Assembly (NCBI GenBank): GCA_900766355.1
Contig: CAAFVD010000009.1
Coordinates: 77,584-141,583, forward strand
Length of the DNA stretch: 64,000 nt
Direction: 5' to 3'
DNA from: Candidatus Gastranaerophilales bacterium
Lineage (GTDB): Bacteria; Cyanobacteriota; Vampirovibrionia; Gastranaerophilales; Gastranaerophilaceae
In this document: in pieces, positions 37,159 through 44,891 of the stretch
Layout of the letters: every line of letters starts with the position of its first letter
Numbering within the stretch: position 1 is the stretch's first letter
Translations under genes and position numbers: made by a program
Notes under the pieces: generated by a model
What the model was told of the DNA's origin: nothing
Seen by the model: the letters and a program-made list of their open reading frames with translations, nothing else
Databases searched by the model: none

Positions 37159-39075
37159 ATGGCAAAAAAGGAAGTAAAAACCGATTTTTGGGTTTATGAA
37201 TTATTAAAAGAAGTATGTTTAGACAAAAAATTAGAACCACAAGGCAGTTCTATAAAAGAAATTAATGAAGCTCTAAAATCAGCTTCCAAAAAAGGAACTG
37301 GAAATGTTGGATTTCCTGAATTTGTAGGCGTTGTAAAAGATTTTATATTGGTTATAGAAGATAAAGCAGATTTACAAAAACATATAAAATTAGATGATAA
37401 AAATTTAATTTGTACCGAATCTTCATCAATTACGGATTATGCTGTTAATGGTGCTTATTTTTATGGTAAACATTTAATAAACAACACAAATTATAAAAAA
37501 GTTATTGCTTTTGGTGTTTCTGGTAACGAAAAACATCATAAAATTACACCATTATGGATTAACGAAAGAGAATATTGCAAAATTTTACCAGATATTGAAT
37601 CTTTTTATAATTTCAATGAAGATAATATCGAAGAATGGTATATAAAAGAAATTCTAAAAGAAGATACAACATCCGAAAAAGAAACAAAAGAAATTTTAAA
37701 ATTTGCAAAACAATTACACGAAGATTTAAGAAATTATGGAAATTTACAAGATACACAAAAACCTTTAGTTGTATCAGGAATATTATTAGCATTAAGAGAA
37801 ATTGAAAAGAAATCTTTTAATTTAGATGACTTAAATGGTGATAATGTAGAGACTGATGGCGAAAAGATTTTTAATGCAATAGATAAGAATTTAAAACGTT
37901 CAAATGTTCAACCATCCGTAAAAAAAGAAAAATTATTAAATCAATTTTCATTGATTAAAGACACTAAAATTTTAAATGAATTGAACAAAACATTAGGAAA
38001 AACTCCACTAAAATATTATGCCGAACAAATTAATGATAATATTTTTAAACACCAAAAATTTATGCACACATCAGAAGATTTTTTGGGTCGATTTTATGGC
38101 GAATTTATGAGTTATTCTGGTGGAGATGGACAAAATTTAGGTATAATATTAACTCCAAAACACATTACAGAACTATTTTGTGATTTAGCAGATTTAAAAA
38201 CGAATGATATTGTTTTTGACCCTTGTTGTGGTACAGCTGGATTTTTGATTGCAAGCATGCACAATATGATATGCAAAGCGAAAGATGAAAAAACTAAAGA
38301 TAACATAAGAAAAAATCAATTACATGGCATCGAATTACAACCATATATGTTTACTATTGCAACTACAAATATGATTTTAAGAGGCGATGGAAAAAGCAAT
38401 TTGATAGATGAAGATTTTTTAAGATGTGATGAGAATGAATTACAACTTAAAGGTGCCACTGTAGGTATGATAAATCCACCTTATAGTCAAGGTTCAAAAC
38501 AAAATCCAACTTTATATGAAATTAGTTTTGTTGAGCATTTATTAGATTCAGTAGTTGAAGGAGGTCGAGTGATTGCTATTGTTCCTCAATCATCAATGAC
38601 AGGCAAAACAAAAGACGAACAGAATTATAAAGAAAATATTTTAAAACATCATACATTAGAAGGTGTGATAACATTAAGTGGTGATACTTTTTATGGTGTG
38701 GGGGTTAATCCTTGTATTGTGATATTTACTGCACATAAACCTCATCCAAACGACAAAGAATGTAAATTTATTGATTTTAAAGATGACGGATACAAAGTAG
38801 CTCCACATATAGGTTTGTTAGAAACTGAAACAGCAAAAGATAAAAAACAACATTTGTTAGATGTTTGGTTTGATAGAATAGAAGCTCCAACAAAATTCTG
38901 TGTGAAATCAACAATCGAACCAACTGATGAATGGTTACATGCTTTTTATTATTTTAATGACGAAATACCAACAGAAGAAAATTTTGAAAAAACAATAGCT
39001 GATTATTTATCGTTTGAATTTTCTATGATTGCTCAAGGCAGAAAATACTTATTTGAGGATTGTGCTGATGAGTAG
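37159..39075 (+). CDS. BcgI-like fused nuclease-N6-adenine methyltransferase
   Basis: A 638-residue restriction-modification subunit. Residues about 50-75 (FPEFVGVVKDFILVIEDKAD) fit a PD-(D/E)xK nuclease, with Asp61 and Glu67-x-Lys69. A helical linker follows, then a type I HsdM-like gamma-class methyltransferase with motif I DPCCGTAGFL (about 354) and catalytic NPPYSQ (about 439). Nuclease plus methyltransferase in one chain with a separate S subunit is the arrangement of type IIB enzymes such as BcgI, which cut on both sides of a bipartite site. No HsdR helicase gene is near, which supports this over type I. It overlaps the specificity gene by 8 bp. Confidence 0.85.
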   Translation: MAKKEVKTDFWVYELLKEVCLDKKLEPQGSSIKEINEALKSASKKGTGNVGFPEFVGVVKDFILVIEDKADLQKHIKLDDKNLICTESSSITDYAVNGAYFYGKHLINNTNYKKVIAFGVSGNEKHHKITPLWINEREYCKILPDIESFYNFNEDNIEEWYIKEILKEDTTSEKETKEILKFAKQLHEDLRNYGNLQDTQKPLVVSGILLALREIEKKSFNLDDLNGDNVETDGEKIFNAIDKNLKRSNVQPSVKKEKLLNQFSLIKDTKILNELNKTLGKTPLKYYAEQINDNIFKHQKFMHTSEDFLGRFYGEFMSYSGGDGQNLGIILTPKHITELFCDLADLKTNDIVFDPCCGTAGFLIASMHNMICKAKDEKTKDNIRKNQLHGIELQPYMFTIATTNMILRGDGKSNLIDEDFLRCDENELQLKGATVGMINPPYSQGSKQNPTLYEISFVEHLLDSVVEGGRVIAIVPQSSMTGKTKDEQNYKENILKHHTLEGVITLSGDTFYGVGVNPCIVIFTAHKPHPNDKECKFIDFKDDGYKVAPHIGLLETETAKDKKQHLLDVWFDRIEAPTKFCVKSTIEPTDEWLHAFYYFNDEIPTEENFEKTIADYLSFEFSMIAQGRKYLFEDCADE

Positions 39076-40123
39076 AGGTTTAAATGATGTTGAATGGAAA
39101 GAGTTTAATATTATTGAGATATTAGGCAAAGCTCATAATTCAAAAGCATATCATAATAATAATTTAATTCCAGATAAGTACGGTATTCCATATATAACAA
39201 GAACCAATTTTAATAATGGGTTATATGATACTGTAAAAAATATTAATAATTTAATAATAAATCCATCTAATACAATCACATTAGGAGCTGAAAATGCCAC
39301 ATATTTTACACAACCGTTTAATTATATAACCGGAAATAAAATGTATTATTATCAATCAAAAGGCTTATCCTTAAATGCATTAAAATTTATAACAATTTGT
39401 TTAAATAAATCTTTAGTTGGTGGTGGATTTGGGTATGGCCTAGGTTTAACAGGTACTCGCTCAGATAAACGTAAATTTATGCTTCCTATAAACTCAAAAG
39501 GTGAACCTGATTATGAATTTATGGAAGAATATATAAAAGAAAAAGAAACAAAATTAAAACAAGAATATAAAACCTATATTCAAAATCGAGTTGCGCAATT
39601 ACAAAAGAAAGTTGATATTGAAAATAAAGAATGGAAAAATTTTAAATTAAGTAAGATTTTCACATTTGATAAAGGTAATCAAAATAATATGGGAAGTTTG
39701 CAAAATGGGAATATCCCATTGGTATCAGCCAAAAAAGTAGATAATGGTTACAAAGATTTCGTATCTAAAAATAATAAAAAAATATTTAAGAGTAGTTGTA
39801 TATCCCTGAACAATGATGGTGATGGTGGTGCTGGCATTGCGTATTATCAACCATATAAAATGTTATTAGATTCACACTGTACAGCACTTATTCCCAAATT
39901 AACATTAACCAAAGAGACTTTAATATTTTTATCAAGAGCAATTACAAAACAAAGAAATAAATTTGGACATGGTTATGCAATAAATAAAGAACGATTAAAG
40001 ATTTTTCAAATTATGCTTCCAATAAATTCAAAAAATGAACCAGATTACGAATTTATGCATGATTATATGTTGTATTTAGAGCAAAAGAAAATTTTAGAGT
40101 ATTTGAAATATATAAATGAATAA
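39068..40123 (+). CDS. Restriction-modification specificity subunit (HsdS-like)
   Basis: A 351-residue S-type subunit. Two target-recognition domains are visible, each starting with W+.F.+..I (VEWKEFNIIEILGKAH and KEWKNFKLSKIFTFDKG). Each is followed by near-identical endings (LPINSKGEPDYEFMEEYIKE and LPINSKNEPDYEFMHDYM) and a conserved spacer helix. This duplicate layout specifies a bipartite DNA site. The start at 39068 overlaps the methyltransferase stop by 8 bp; the frame extends 13 codons upstream inside that gene. The recognition sequence cannot be predicted by eye. Confidence 0.88.
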   Translation: MSRGLNDVEWKEFNIIEILGKAHNSKAYHNNNLIPDKYGIPYITRTNFNNGLYDTVKNINNLIINPSNTITLGAENATYFTQPFNYITGNKMYYYQSKGLSLNALKFITICLNKSLVGGGFGYGLGLTGTRSDKRKFMLPINSKGEPDYEFMEEYIKEKETKLKQEYKTYIQNRVAQLQKKVDIENKEWKNFKLSKIFTFDKGNQNNMGSLQNGNIPLVSAKKVDNGYKDFVSKNNKKIFKSSCISLNNDGDGGAGIAYYQPYKMLLDSHCTALIPKLTLTKETLIFLSRAITKQRNKFGHGYAINKERLKIFQIMLPINSKNEPDYEFMHDYMLYLEQKKILEYLKYINE

Positions 40124-40751
40124 AAGTAAGGATAAAAAATATTTTGTTGATTGGTTAGAAAAAATCTCTGTAAAAATACATTTAATAAAGAGTTCACAAA
40201 GTAATTATAAAAGATTTTTTCAAAAGAATATAGAAGAAAAAATTGAACTTTTCAAATCTAATTATAGTTTTTGGATAAGATATAATTATGAATGTTCTTT
40301 AATTTTAGCAATAACATCCTTGATAGAATATGGTAGCCATGATGATGATTTGAGTTTTCAAAAGTTTTTAAGATGTTTTTCAGGATATTATGAAACCAAT
40401 AAACAATTATTAATCACTGAACATATGTATGATAAACCCCAATATATAACAGATTTCAATAAACCCAACATTACTGAAACTTTGGACGATAATGAACCTA
40501 TGGAACTGTTCCGTTTAGATTTTATAAAAAATAAATTTGATAATTTAAACATAAAAAATGACGAAGACATTTTAAATAATTGTTTTAAAAAATTAAAAAC
40601 AGTAAGAGATAAACTGTATGCTCACTATACAAATTATGAAGAAGATATAAATATTACACATTCTGAAATCGAAAAAATTATAGATACAATTATTTCAGTT
40701 TTTGACAACTACTCATTCATACTAAAAAATACTACATACTACTTTGATTAA
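40116..40751 (+). CDS. HEPN-like protein linked to the restriction system
   Basis: A 211-residue protein overlapping the specificity gene by 8 bp (ATGAATAA), so it belongs to the operon. The C-terminal helical part holds VRDKLYAHYTNYEED (about 162-176), an R-x5-H pattern typical of HEPN ribonuclease domains, preceded by KKLK and followed by a long helix. The layout recalls AbiU2-like HEPN proteins. It could be an abortive-infection RNase triggered when restriction fails, or an RNA-binding accessory. The family call rests on the motif and predicted helices only. Confidence 0.65.
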   Translation: MNKSKDKKYFVDWLEKISVKIHLIKSSQSNYKRFFQKNIEEKIELFKSNYSFWIRYNYECSLILAITSLIEYGSHDDDLSFQKFLRCFSGYYETNKQLLITEHMYDKPQYITDFNKPNITETLDDNEPMELFRLDFIKNKFDNLNIKNDEDILNNCFKKLKTVRDKLYAHYTNYEEDINITHSEIEKIIDTIISVFDNYSFILKNTTYYFD

Positions 40752-41074
40752 AGCATAAATTTTGGATATTATTTTAAACTGACTTTTTGTAATAAATTTT
40801 TCAACCTAATTTTCAAAATGGACTTTTTATATTCATTTATAGATTTCGCTAAATTTTAGTAGATATGGTAAAATTGGCAAAATTTATTTAAGATTTAGAA
40901 AAATTTTTCAATTTCATAGTCACCTAAAAGTCCATTTTCGTCCAGTTTGAAATTATATAATCATTTCACTTCCTACCTGTACAACCTTTTATTCTTAGGC
41001 GTTTTTGCCCAATTCATCTTTAAAAATCAAATTTCAAAAGTAACTATTAAACCCCATGTCTCTAATACATTATA
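40752..41074. other. AT-rich intergenic tail of the island
   Basis: About 320 bp follow the HEPN-like gene. I see no open frame, tRNA or clear terminator. GGACTTTTTA near 40822 and AAAAGTCC near 40926 could pair at long range. The stretch ends at the GTTCGG where the repeat array resumes. Confidence 0.5.
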
Positions 41075-41104
41075 GTTCGGCGATTACTCGAGAGACAAAA
41101 AAAA
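41075..41104. repeat. Partial structured repeat, right of the island
   Basis: This holds only the last part of the core (GTTCGGCGATTACTCGAGAG) before the next unit. The missing first part is what is left at 35519-35577, so the two pieces look like one unit split by the island. Confidence 0.75.
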
Positions 41105-41332
41105 GAGTTTAAATAAATGGTTTTTTATTAATTGATGAGAAAAGACTCACTTTCGGACTTCACTGGCTGATTCCATAACATTTATTCCGACCTCTCGGAC
41201 TCTGCCGACTGAGAACGATTAAGTATCGTTAGAAGGAGAGGGAACCGAAAGCTACAAGAGGACAAAGCCTCGCTTTGGACGATTGGGTTCTCTTTGAGAA
41301 CCTGCGTTAGGCGAATTACCCGATACAAAAAA
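41105..41332. repeat. Structured repeat unit 1 (228 bp)
   Basis: The unit starts at GAGTTTAAATAAATGG and holds the core from CGACCTCTCGG to GGCGAATTACC. Within it, CAAAGC-CTC-GCTTTG (41263-41277) differs from CAAAGT-GAT-ACTTTG in the other copies, with both sides of the stem changed together. Nearly the whole unit matches unit 2. Confidence 0.85.
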
Positions 41333-41562
41333 GAGTTTAAATAAATGGTTTTTTATTAATTAATGAGGAAAGACTCACTTTCGGACTTCACTGGCTGATT
41401 CCATAACATTTATTCCGACCTCTCGGACTCTGCCGACTGAGAACGATTAAGTATCGTTCGAAGGAGAGGGAGCCGAAAGCTACAAGAGGACAAAGTGATA
41501 CTTTGGACGATTGGGTTCTCTTTGAGAACTTGCGTTCGGCGATTACCCGAGATACAAAAAAA
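41333..41562. repeat. Structured repeat unit 2 (230 bp)
   Basis: This is a near-identical tandem copy of unit 1, differing at scattered sites, including both arms of one hairpin. The H3 hairpin has a TTT loop (GTTCTC-TTT-GAGAAC). Confidence 0.87.
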
Positions 41563-41590
41563 GAGTTTCTTTAAAAGAAACTCTTTTTTA
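41557..41590 (-). terminator. Terminator copy downstream of a tRNA 3'-half
   Basis: GAGTTTC and GAAACTC arms with A/T runs form an intrinsic terminator on the minus strand. The stem is identical to that of the terminator after the intact tRNA gene but the loop differs. Confidence 0.7.
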
Positions 41591-41770
41591 ATTTAATAGC
41601 TGGGGAGAGACTCGAACTCTCGACCTCTCGGACTCTGCCGACTGAAAACGATTAAGTATCGTTTTCAGGAGAGGGAGACGAACGATACAAGAGGACAAAG
41701 TGATACTTTGGACGATTGGGTTCTCGTGAGAGAACCTGCGTTCGGCGATTACTCGAGAGATAAAAAAAAA
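41563..41770. repeat. Structured repeat unit 3 with tRNA 3'-half (208 bp)
   Basis: The unit shares the core, but its first part is a 51-bp exact copy (41581-41631) of the 3' half and flank of the adjacent tRNA gene (41789-41839). It has the clearest hairpins: an 11-bp perfect stem at 41642-41668 and GTTCTC-GTGA-GAGAAC at 41720-41735. On the minus strand it reads core, then tRNA 3'-half, then terminator. Confidence 0.88.
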
Positions 41771-41797
41771 GAGTTTCATTAAATGAAACTCTTTTTT
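41762..41797 (-). terminator. Intrinsic terminator of the tRNA gene
   Basis: A GAGTTTC/GAAACTC stem with a 7-nt loop is followed by nine T on the minus strand, just after the tRNA 3' end. Confidence 0.85.
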
Positions 41798-41804
41798 AAT
41801 TTAA

Positions 41805-41878
41805 TAGCTGGGGAGAGACTCGAACTCTCGACCTCTCGGGTATGAGCCGAACGCTCTAGCCAGCTGAGCTACCCAGCC
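41805..41878 (-). tRNA. tRNA-Met(CAT) (elongator Met or Ile2)
   Basis: This is a 74-nt cloverleaf. The acceptor stem is GGCTGGG/CCCAGCT (G-T at 1-72), the D-stem GCTC/GAGC, and the anticodon stem TTCGG/CCGAG with loop CTCATAC giving anticodon CAT. The T arm is GAGAG-TTCGAGT-CTCTC, and the discriminator is A. CCA is not encoded. The standard 1-72 pairing excludes the usual initiator mismatch pattern, leaving elongator Met or lysidine-modified Ile. An intrinsic terminator follows. Pieces of the gene are scattered on both sides. Confidence 0.93.
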
Positions 41879-41900
41879 ATATACTATTAAATTTTTCTTA

Positions 41901-41972
41901 CTGGCTAGAGCGTTCGCTCTAGGAAATCTTATTGGTTTCGTAAACTCAACCCTGTGAGCTACCCAGCCATTC
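41901..41972 (-). pseudogene. Scrambled tRNA fragments beside the tRNA-Met gene
   Basis: TGAGCTACCCAGCCAT at 41955-41970 duplicates 41865-41880, the 5' end of the tRNA. About 35 bp nearer the tRNA, CTGGCTAGAGCGTTCG (41901-41917) repeats the D-arm and anticodon-stem part in inverted orientation. No complete cloverleaf is present. Confidence 0.75.
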
Positions 41973-42059
41973 GAAAAATTGTCTTTCGACAAGAAAAATT
42001 ATCTCATAAGCATACTTAAATATCAAGTTATTTTTTAAAATATTATTTTTCTACCCTAA

Positions 42060-42097
42060 CAAAAAAAGGAACAGAGCCAAAACTGACCCTGTTCCTT
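42060..42097 (-). terminator. Intrinsic terminator of rplJL
   Basis: An AAGGAACAG/CTGTTCCTT stem is followed by a T run on the minus strand, about 30 bp past the rplL stop. Confidence 0.9.
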
Positions 42098-42128
42098 AAA
42101 ATCTCAGTAAAATTAAATTCAACTAAAA

Positions 42129-42503
42129 CTACTTGATTTCTACAGTAGCTCCAGCTTCTTCTAATTTTTTCTTTAATTCTTCAGCTTCATCTTTTTTGAT
42201 GTTTTCTTTGATAGCTTTTGGAGCACCATCAACTAATTCTTTAGCTTCTTTCAAGCCAAGACCAGTGATAGCTCTAACTTCTTTTAATACAGCGATTTTG
42301 TTAGCACCAGCTGAAGCTAATACTAATGTAACTTCTGCATCAGCAGCATCTTCAGCAGCACCTGCAGCAGCTGGAGCAGCAGCAGCTACAGCAACTGGAG
42401 CAGCAGCTGAAACGCCAAATTTTTCTTCCATAGCTTTTACTAATTCTGAAGCTTCTAATAAAGTTAATTTTTCAATTGATTCTAAAATAGATTCTACACT
42501 CAT
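42129..42503 (-). CDS. rplL: 50S ribosomal protein L7/L12
   Basis: A 124-residue stalk protein. An N-terminal dimerisation helix (SVESILESIEKLTLLEASEL) and Ala-rich hinge (about 35-55) precede the C-terminal domain with KIAVLKEVRAITGLGLKEAK and the closing EEAGATVEIK. It recruits translation factors, including the EF-G encoded nearby. AAGGAG precedes the ATG. It lies 72 bp downstream of rplJ in the usual order. Confidence 0.98.
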   Translation of the reverse strand: MSVESILESIEKLTLLEASELVKAMEEKFGVSAAAPVAVAAAAPAAAGAAEDAADAEVTLVLASAGANKIAVLKEVRAITGLGLKEAKELVDGAPKAIKENIKKDEAEELKKKLEEAGATVEIK

Positions 42504-42575
42504 GGTTTTCTCCTTTTTATTATTTTAATTTGTGTAATATACGTTTTGTTCTGAATTTAATCAGATGCGTAAATC

Positions 42576-43097
42576 TTACGCAGATTTTTGATCTCTAACA
42601 GCAGCCATAGCTCTTGTTAATGAAGACATAACCGCATTGATAGAGTTTGCGATACCAGATGCAGGTGAATTGATACAACCAAGCATTTTTGCGTAAATTT
42701 CTTGTTTTGATGGTAATGTAGCCAAAGCTTTTGCTTCTGAAGCTGATAATAATTTACCGTCCATAGCAGCAGCTAGGATTTCACCTTTTTTGGTTTCTTT
42801 AATGAATTTTGCTAATGCTTTTGCTGGTGCAACTTGGTCATCAAAACCAAATGCGATTGCAACAGGACCTGTCAAAGAATCAGCTAATACTTCATATTCT
42901 GTTCCTTTAACGGCAATTTTTGCTAAAGTATTTTTAGTTACCATATAATCGCCGTCTTCTTTTTGAATTGAGCGTCTTAGTTTGGTAATTTCTTCTACTG
43001 ATAAACCTTTGTAATCAGTAACGATAGCAACTTTTGCCTTTTCAATTTTCTCTTTCATTTGAGAAATTTTTTCTGATTTAAAGGCTTTTGTTGACAT
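42576..43097 (-). CDS. rplJ: 50S ribosomal protein L10
   Basis: A 173-residue stalk base protein that anchors L7/L12 dimers. KAKVAIVTDYKGLSVEEITKLRR is followed by DYMVTKNTLAKIA and the helical C-terminus. GGAG is six bases before the ATG. The usual rplK-rplA genes are not upstream; instead there is a leader RNA and attenuator and then a divergent gene. rplJL therefore forms a separate transcription unit, probably autoregulated by L10. Confidence 0.97.
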   Translation of the reverse strand: MSTKAFKSEKISQMKEKIEKAKVAIVTDYKGLSVEEITKLRRSIQKEDGDYMVTKNTLAKIAVKGTEYEVLADSLTGPVAIAFGFDDQVAPAKALAKFIKETKKGEILAAAMDGKLLSASEAKALATLPSKQEIYAKMLGCINSPASGIANSINAVMSSLTRAMAAVRDQKSA

Positions 43098-43159
43098 TTT
43101 TTGCTCCTTTGTTTTATTTTTGCGGATTAATAATCCGTTTCGACCTTTTGTTTACATAG

Positions 43160-43198
43160 TAAAAAGACTTTGCGTCAATTACTTTACCGCAAAATCTT
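43160..43198 (-). terminator. Attenuator in the rplJ leader
   Basis: The 11-bp stem AAGATTTTGCG/CGCAAAGTCTT (one T-G pair) is followed by five T on the minus strand, 60-100 bp before rplJ. It lies inside the leader, so it can act only as an attenuator, not as an operon end. Confidence 0.75.
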
Positions 43199-43224
43199 AC
43201 ACATTTTAAAACTATTTTGATATT

Positions 43225-43345
43225 TCGACTGTGTAACCTAGGTTAGTCGGTTCTTCCTTTTATAATGCGATGAGCTAGAAACTTTGTTTCTTTTACATCG
43301 AGGATTTTCACCTTGAAACTCTATCAGCATAACTAACTGTCTGCG
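43225..43345 (-). ncRNA. L10 leader (ribosomal protein autoregulatory RNA)
   Basis: On the minus strand the leader has GCAGACAG near its 5' end, GGTGAAAATCCTCGATG, a CGATG...CATCG pairing around a GAAAC/GTTTC hairpin, and GACTAACCTAGGTTACACAGTC before the attenuator. The order and location fit the L10 leader class, which L10 or L10(L12)4 binds. Confidence 0.75.
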
Positions 43346-43357
43346 GTTTGTGTTTTT

Positions 43358-43385
43358 ATATTATCAAATAAAGATTATAAATCAA
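43358..43385 (-). promoter_or_regulatory. Promoter for rplJL
   Basis: On the minus strand, TTGATT (43380-43385) and TAATAT (43358-43363) lie 16 bp apart, placing the start a few bases before the leader RNA. Confidence 0.5.
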
Positions 43386-43403
43386 GCACTTTTTAACAAT
43401 TTC

Positions 43404-43432
43404 TTGAAAAAAATTAACATGTGGGCTATACT
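43404..43432 (+). promoter_or_regulatory. Sigma70-type promoter of the SLH gene
   Basis: TTGAAA (43404-43409) and TATACT (43427-43432) are separated by 17 bp, about 35 bp before the start codon. Confidence 0.7.
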
Positions 43433-43467
43433 TTCCTTACAGATGGAATAAATAAAGGATTTAGAAT

Positions 43468-44790
43468 ATGAAAAAAAGATTAGCAACTTTATTATTACTT
43501 AGTTTATTAAGCATAACTCCAGCTCTAGCAGAAGGAGAACAAGCTAAACAAACTGCTGAACCTGTAGCACCACAACAAACTCAAGTGGTACAACCTGTAG
43601 AAGTATCTCAGCCTACAGAAATAGGTGCGACAAAAGATACACCAGAACAAACAAAAGTTACAATAAAAGATATCTCATCAGATTATTGGGCAAAAATGCC
43701 TATCGAGAATGTTGTTTCTAAAGGTATAATGAAACTAGATGAAGCTGGCAATTTTAATCCTGAAAAAAATCTTACAAGAATAGAATTTGTTCAAGCTCTT
43801 TTAAAGATTTTATCTAACGATAACCTAGATGTAAAAATCTCTAATATTTTTACAGACGTTAAAGAATCAGATGCATATTATGCAGATGTTTTGCGTTCTG
43901 AACAACTTGGACTTGTGTATGGATATCCTGACAACACTTTCCTACCAAACAACACAATGCTAAGAAGTGAAACTACATCTATCATAAGCCATATTACAAA
44001 AGATAAATTTGTAGATTGTTCTATTTTAGACCCATACACAGATAAAAATGAAATTCCTGAATGGGCAAAAATACCTTATGCAAAATCTATCAACTATGGT
44101 ATTTTCGTAAACCACCCTGACGAAAACAAACTTGAACCAAATAGAAACATAACAAGAGCAGAAACTGCAGTTCTTTTATCACGTTTGAATGATAAACTTT
44201 CATTGGTTAAACCAAAATTTGTTATCCCTTCAGAAAAAATGCTTTCTGTTGAACACCTAAATTTGGTAAGAAGAACACCTTGTTCTAAAATCCAAATTAC
44301 AAACTGGAGAAAAATCATTTTAGAAGGCAACGTAGTTCCTGTAAAATATGAATCTAAGTTTGCATCAAAAACTGCATCTGAAGGTGATAAAGTAAACTTT
44401 GTTCTTCCACAAGGCTTATATACAGATGAAGGAACAATGTTATTACCTGCAGGAACAAAACTAACTTCAGAAGTTTCTATTGTTGAAGCTCCAAATAGTT
44501 TCAATAGACGCGCAAAAGTTTATGTAAACTATAAACAATTTGTTCTACCTGATGGAACAGCTTATGATGTGCAAGCAAAAACATACACAAGAGATAACGC
44601 ATTAAAAGAAACTCTATGGCTTGCAATACCAAAAGCTCTTACTGGTGTTGGAGCAGTAACTCCAGGGCTAAACTATAGAGCCAAAGAGGGTGAAAAAATA
44701 AAAGTTATTATGTTAGATGATGCATTCCTAACAAATCCAGAAAGAATGCAACAACAAGAACAACAAAAACAACAAGAAACAGGGCTGTAA
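43468..44790 (+). CDS. SLH-domain envelope protein
   Basis: A 440-residue exported protein with signal peptide MKKRLATLLLLSLLSITPALA. After a Gln/Pro/Thr linker, three SLH-like repeats run from about 70 to 250: DYWAKMPIENVVSKGIM with LTRIEFVQALL, YYADVLRSEQLGLVYGYPDN, and WAKIPYAKSINYGIF with ITRAETAVLLSRL. The C-terminal region (about 280-425) is mostly beta and ends in a Gln-rich tail. In Cyanobacteria SLH domains bridge outer membrane and peptidoglycan, so an envelope-anchoring role is likely. A strong promoter precedes it, with AAAGGA at a good distance. It is shorter than cyanobacterial SLH porins (about 500-600 aa), and a porin barrel is not obvious. Confidence 0.88.
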   Translation: MKKRLATLLLLSLLSITPALAEGEQAKQTAEPVAPQQTQVVQPVEVSQPTEIGATKDTPEQTKVTIKDISSDYWAKMPIENVVSKGIMKLDEAGNFNPEKNLTRIEFVQALLKILSNDNLDVKISNIFTDVKESDAYYADVLRSEQLGLVYGYPDNTFLPNNTMLRSETTSIISHITKDKFVDCSILDPYTDKNEIPEWAKIPYAKSINYGIFVNHPDENKLEPNRNITRAETAVLLSRLNDKLSLVKPKFVIPSEKMLSVEHLNLVRRTPCSKIQITNWRKIILEGNVVPVKYESKFASKTASEGDKVNFVLPQGLYTDEGTMLLPAGTKLTSEVSIVEAPNSFNRRAKVYVNYKQFVLPDGTAYDVQAKTYTRDNALKETLWLAIPKALTGVGAVTPGLNYRAKEGEKIKVIMLDDAFLTNPERMQQQEQQKQQETGL

Positions 44791-44808
44791 TCAGCCCTTT
44801 TCTTTTGG
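44777..44808 (+). terminator. Intrinsic terminator overlapping the SLH stop codon
   Basis: AGGGCTG-TAAT-CAGCCCT is followed by TTTTCTTTT. The loop contains the gene's own stop codon. Confidence 0.85.
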
Positions 44809-44891
44809 GTAAAATAATCAACCAACACAAACCTTAGTTGACAAGTTAGCTAATATATTATATCTTTCTGTTATCAGAAATGGAGTTATAA

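Noticed and set aside
41105..41770. CRISPR array
   Set aside because: Units are 208-230 bp, nearly identical throughout, without short repeats and unique spacers, and no cas gene is near.
41563..41972. Group I intron in the tRNA, as known in cyanobacterial tRNAs
   Set aside because: The intact tRNA is uninterrupted, the inserted core is only about 135 bp, and I found no conserved P/Q/R/S core elements.
41588..41992. Two 63-residue minus-strand frames with WVAQLARAFGS-like sequence
   Set aside because: They are translations through the tRNA-Met gene and its half copy; this type of false protein is a known artefact of tRNA sequence.
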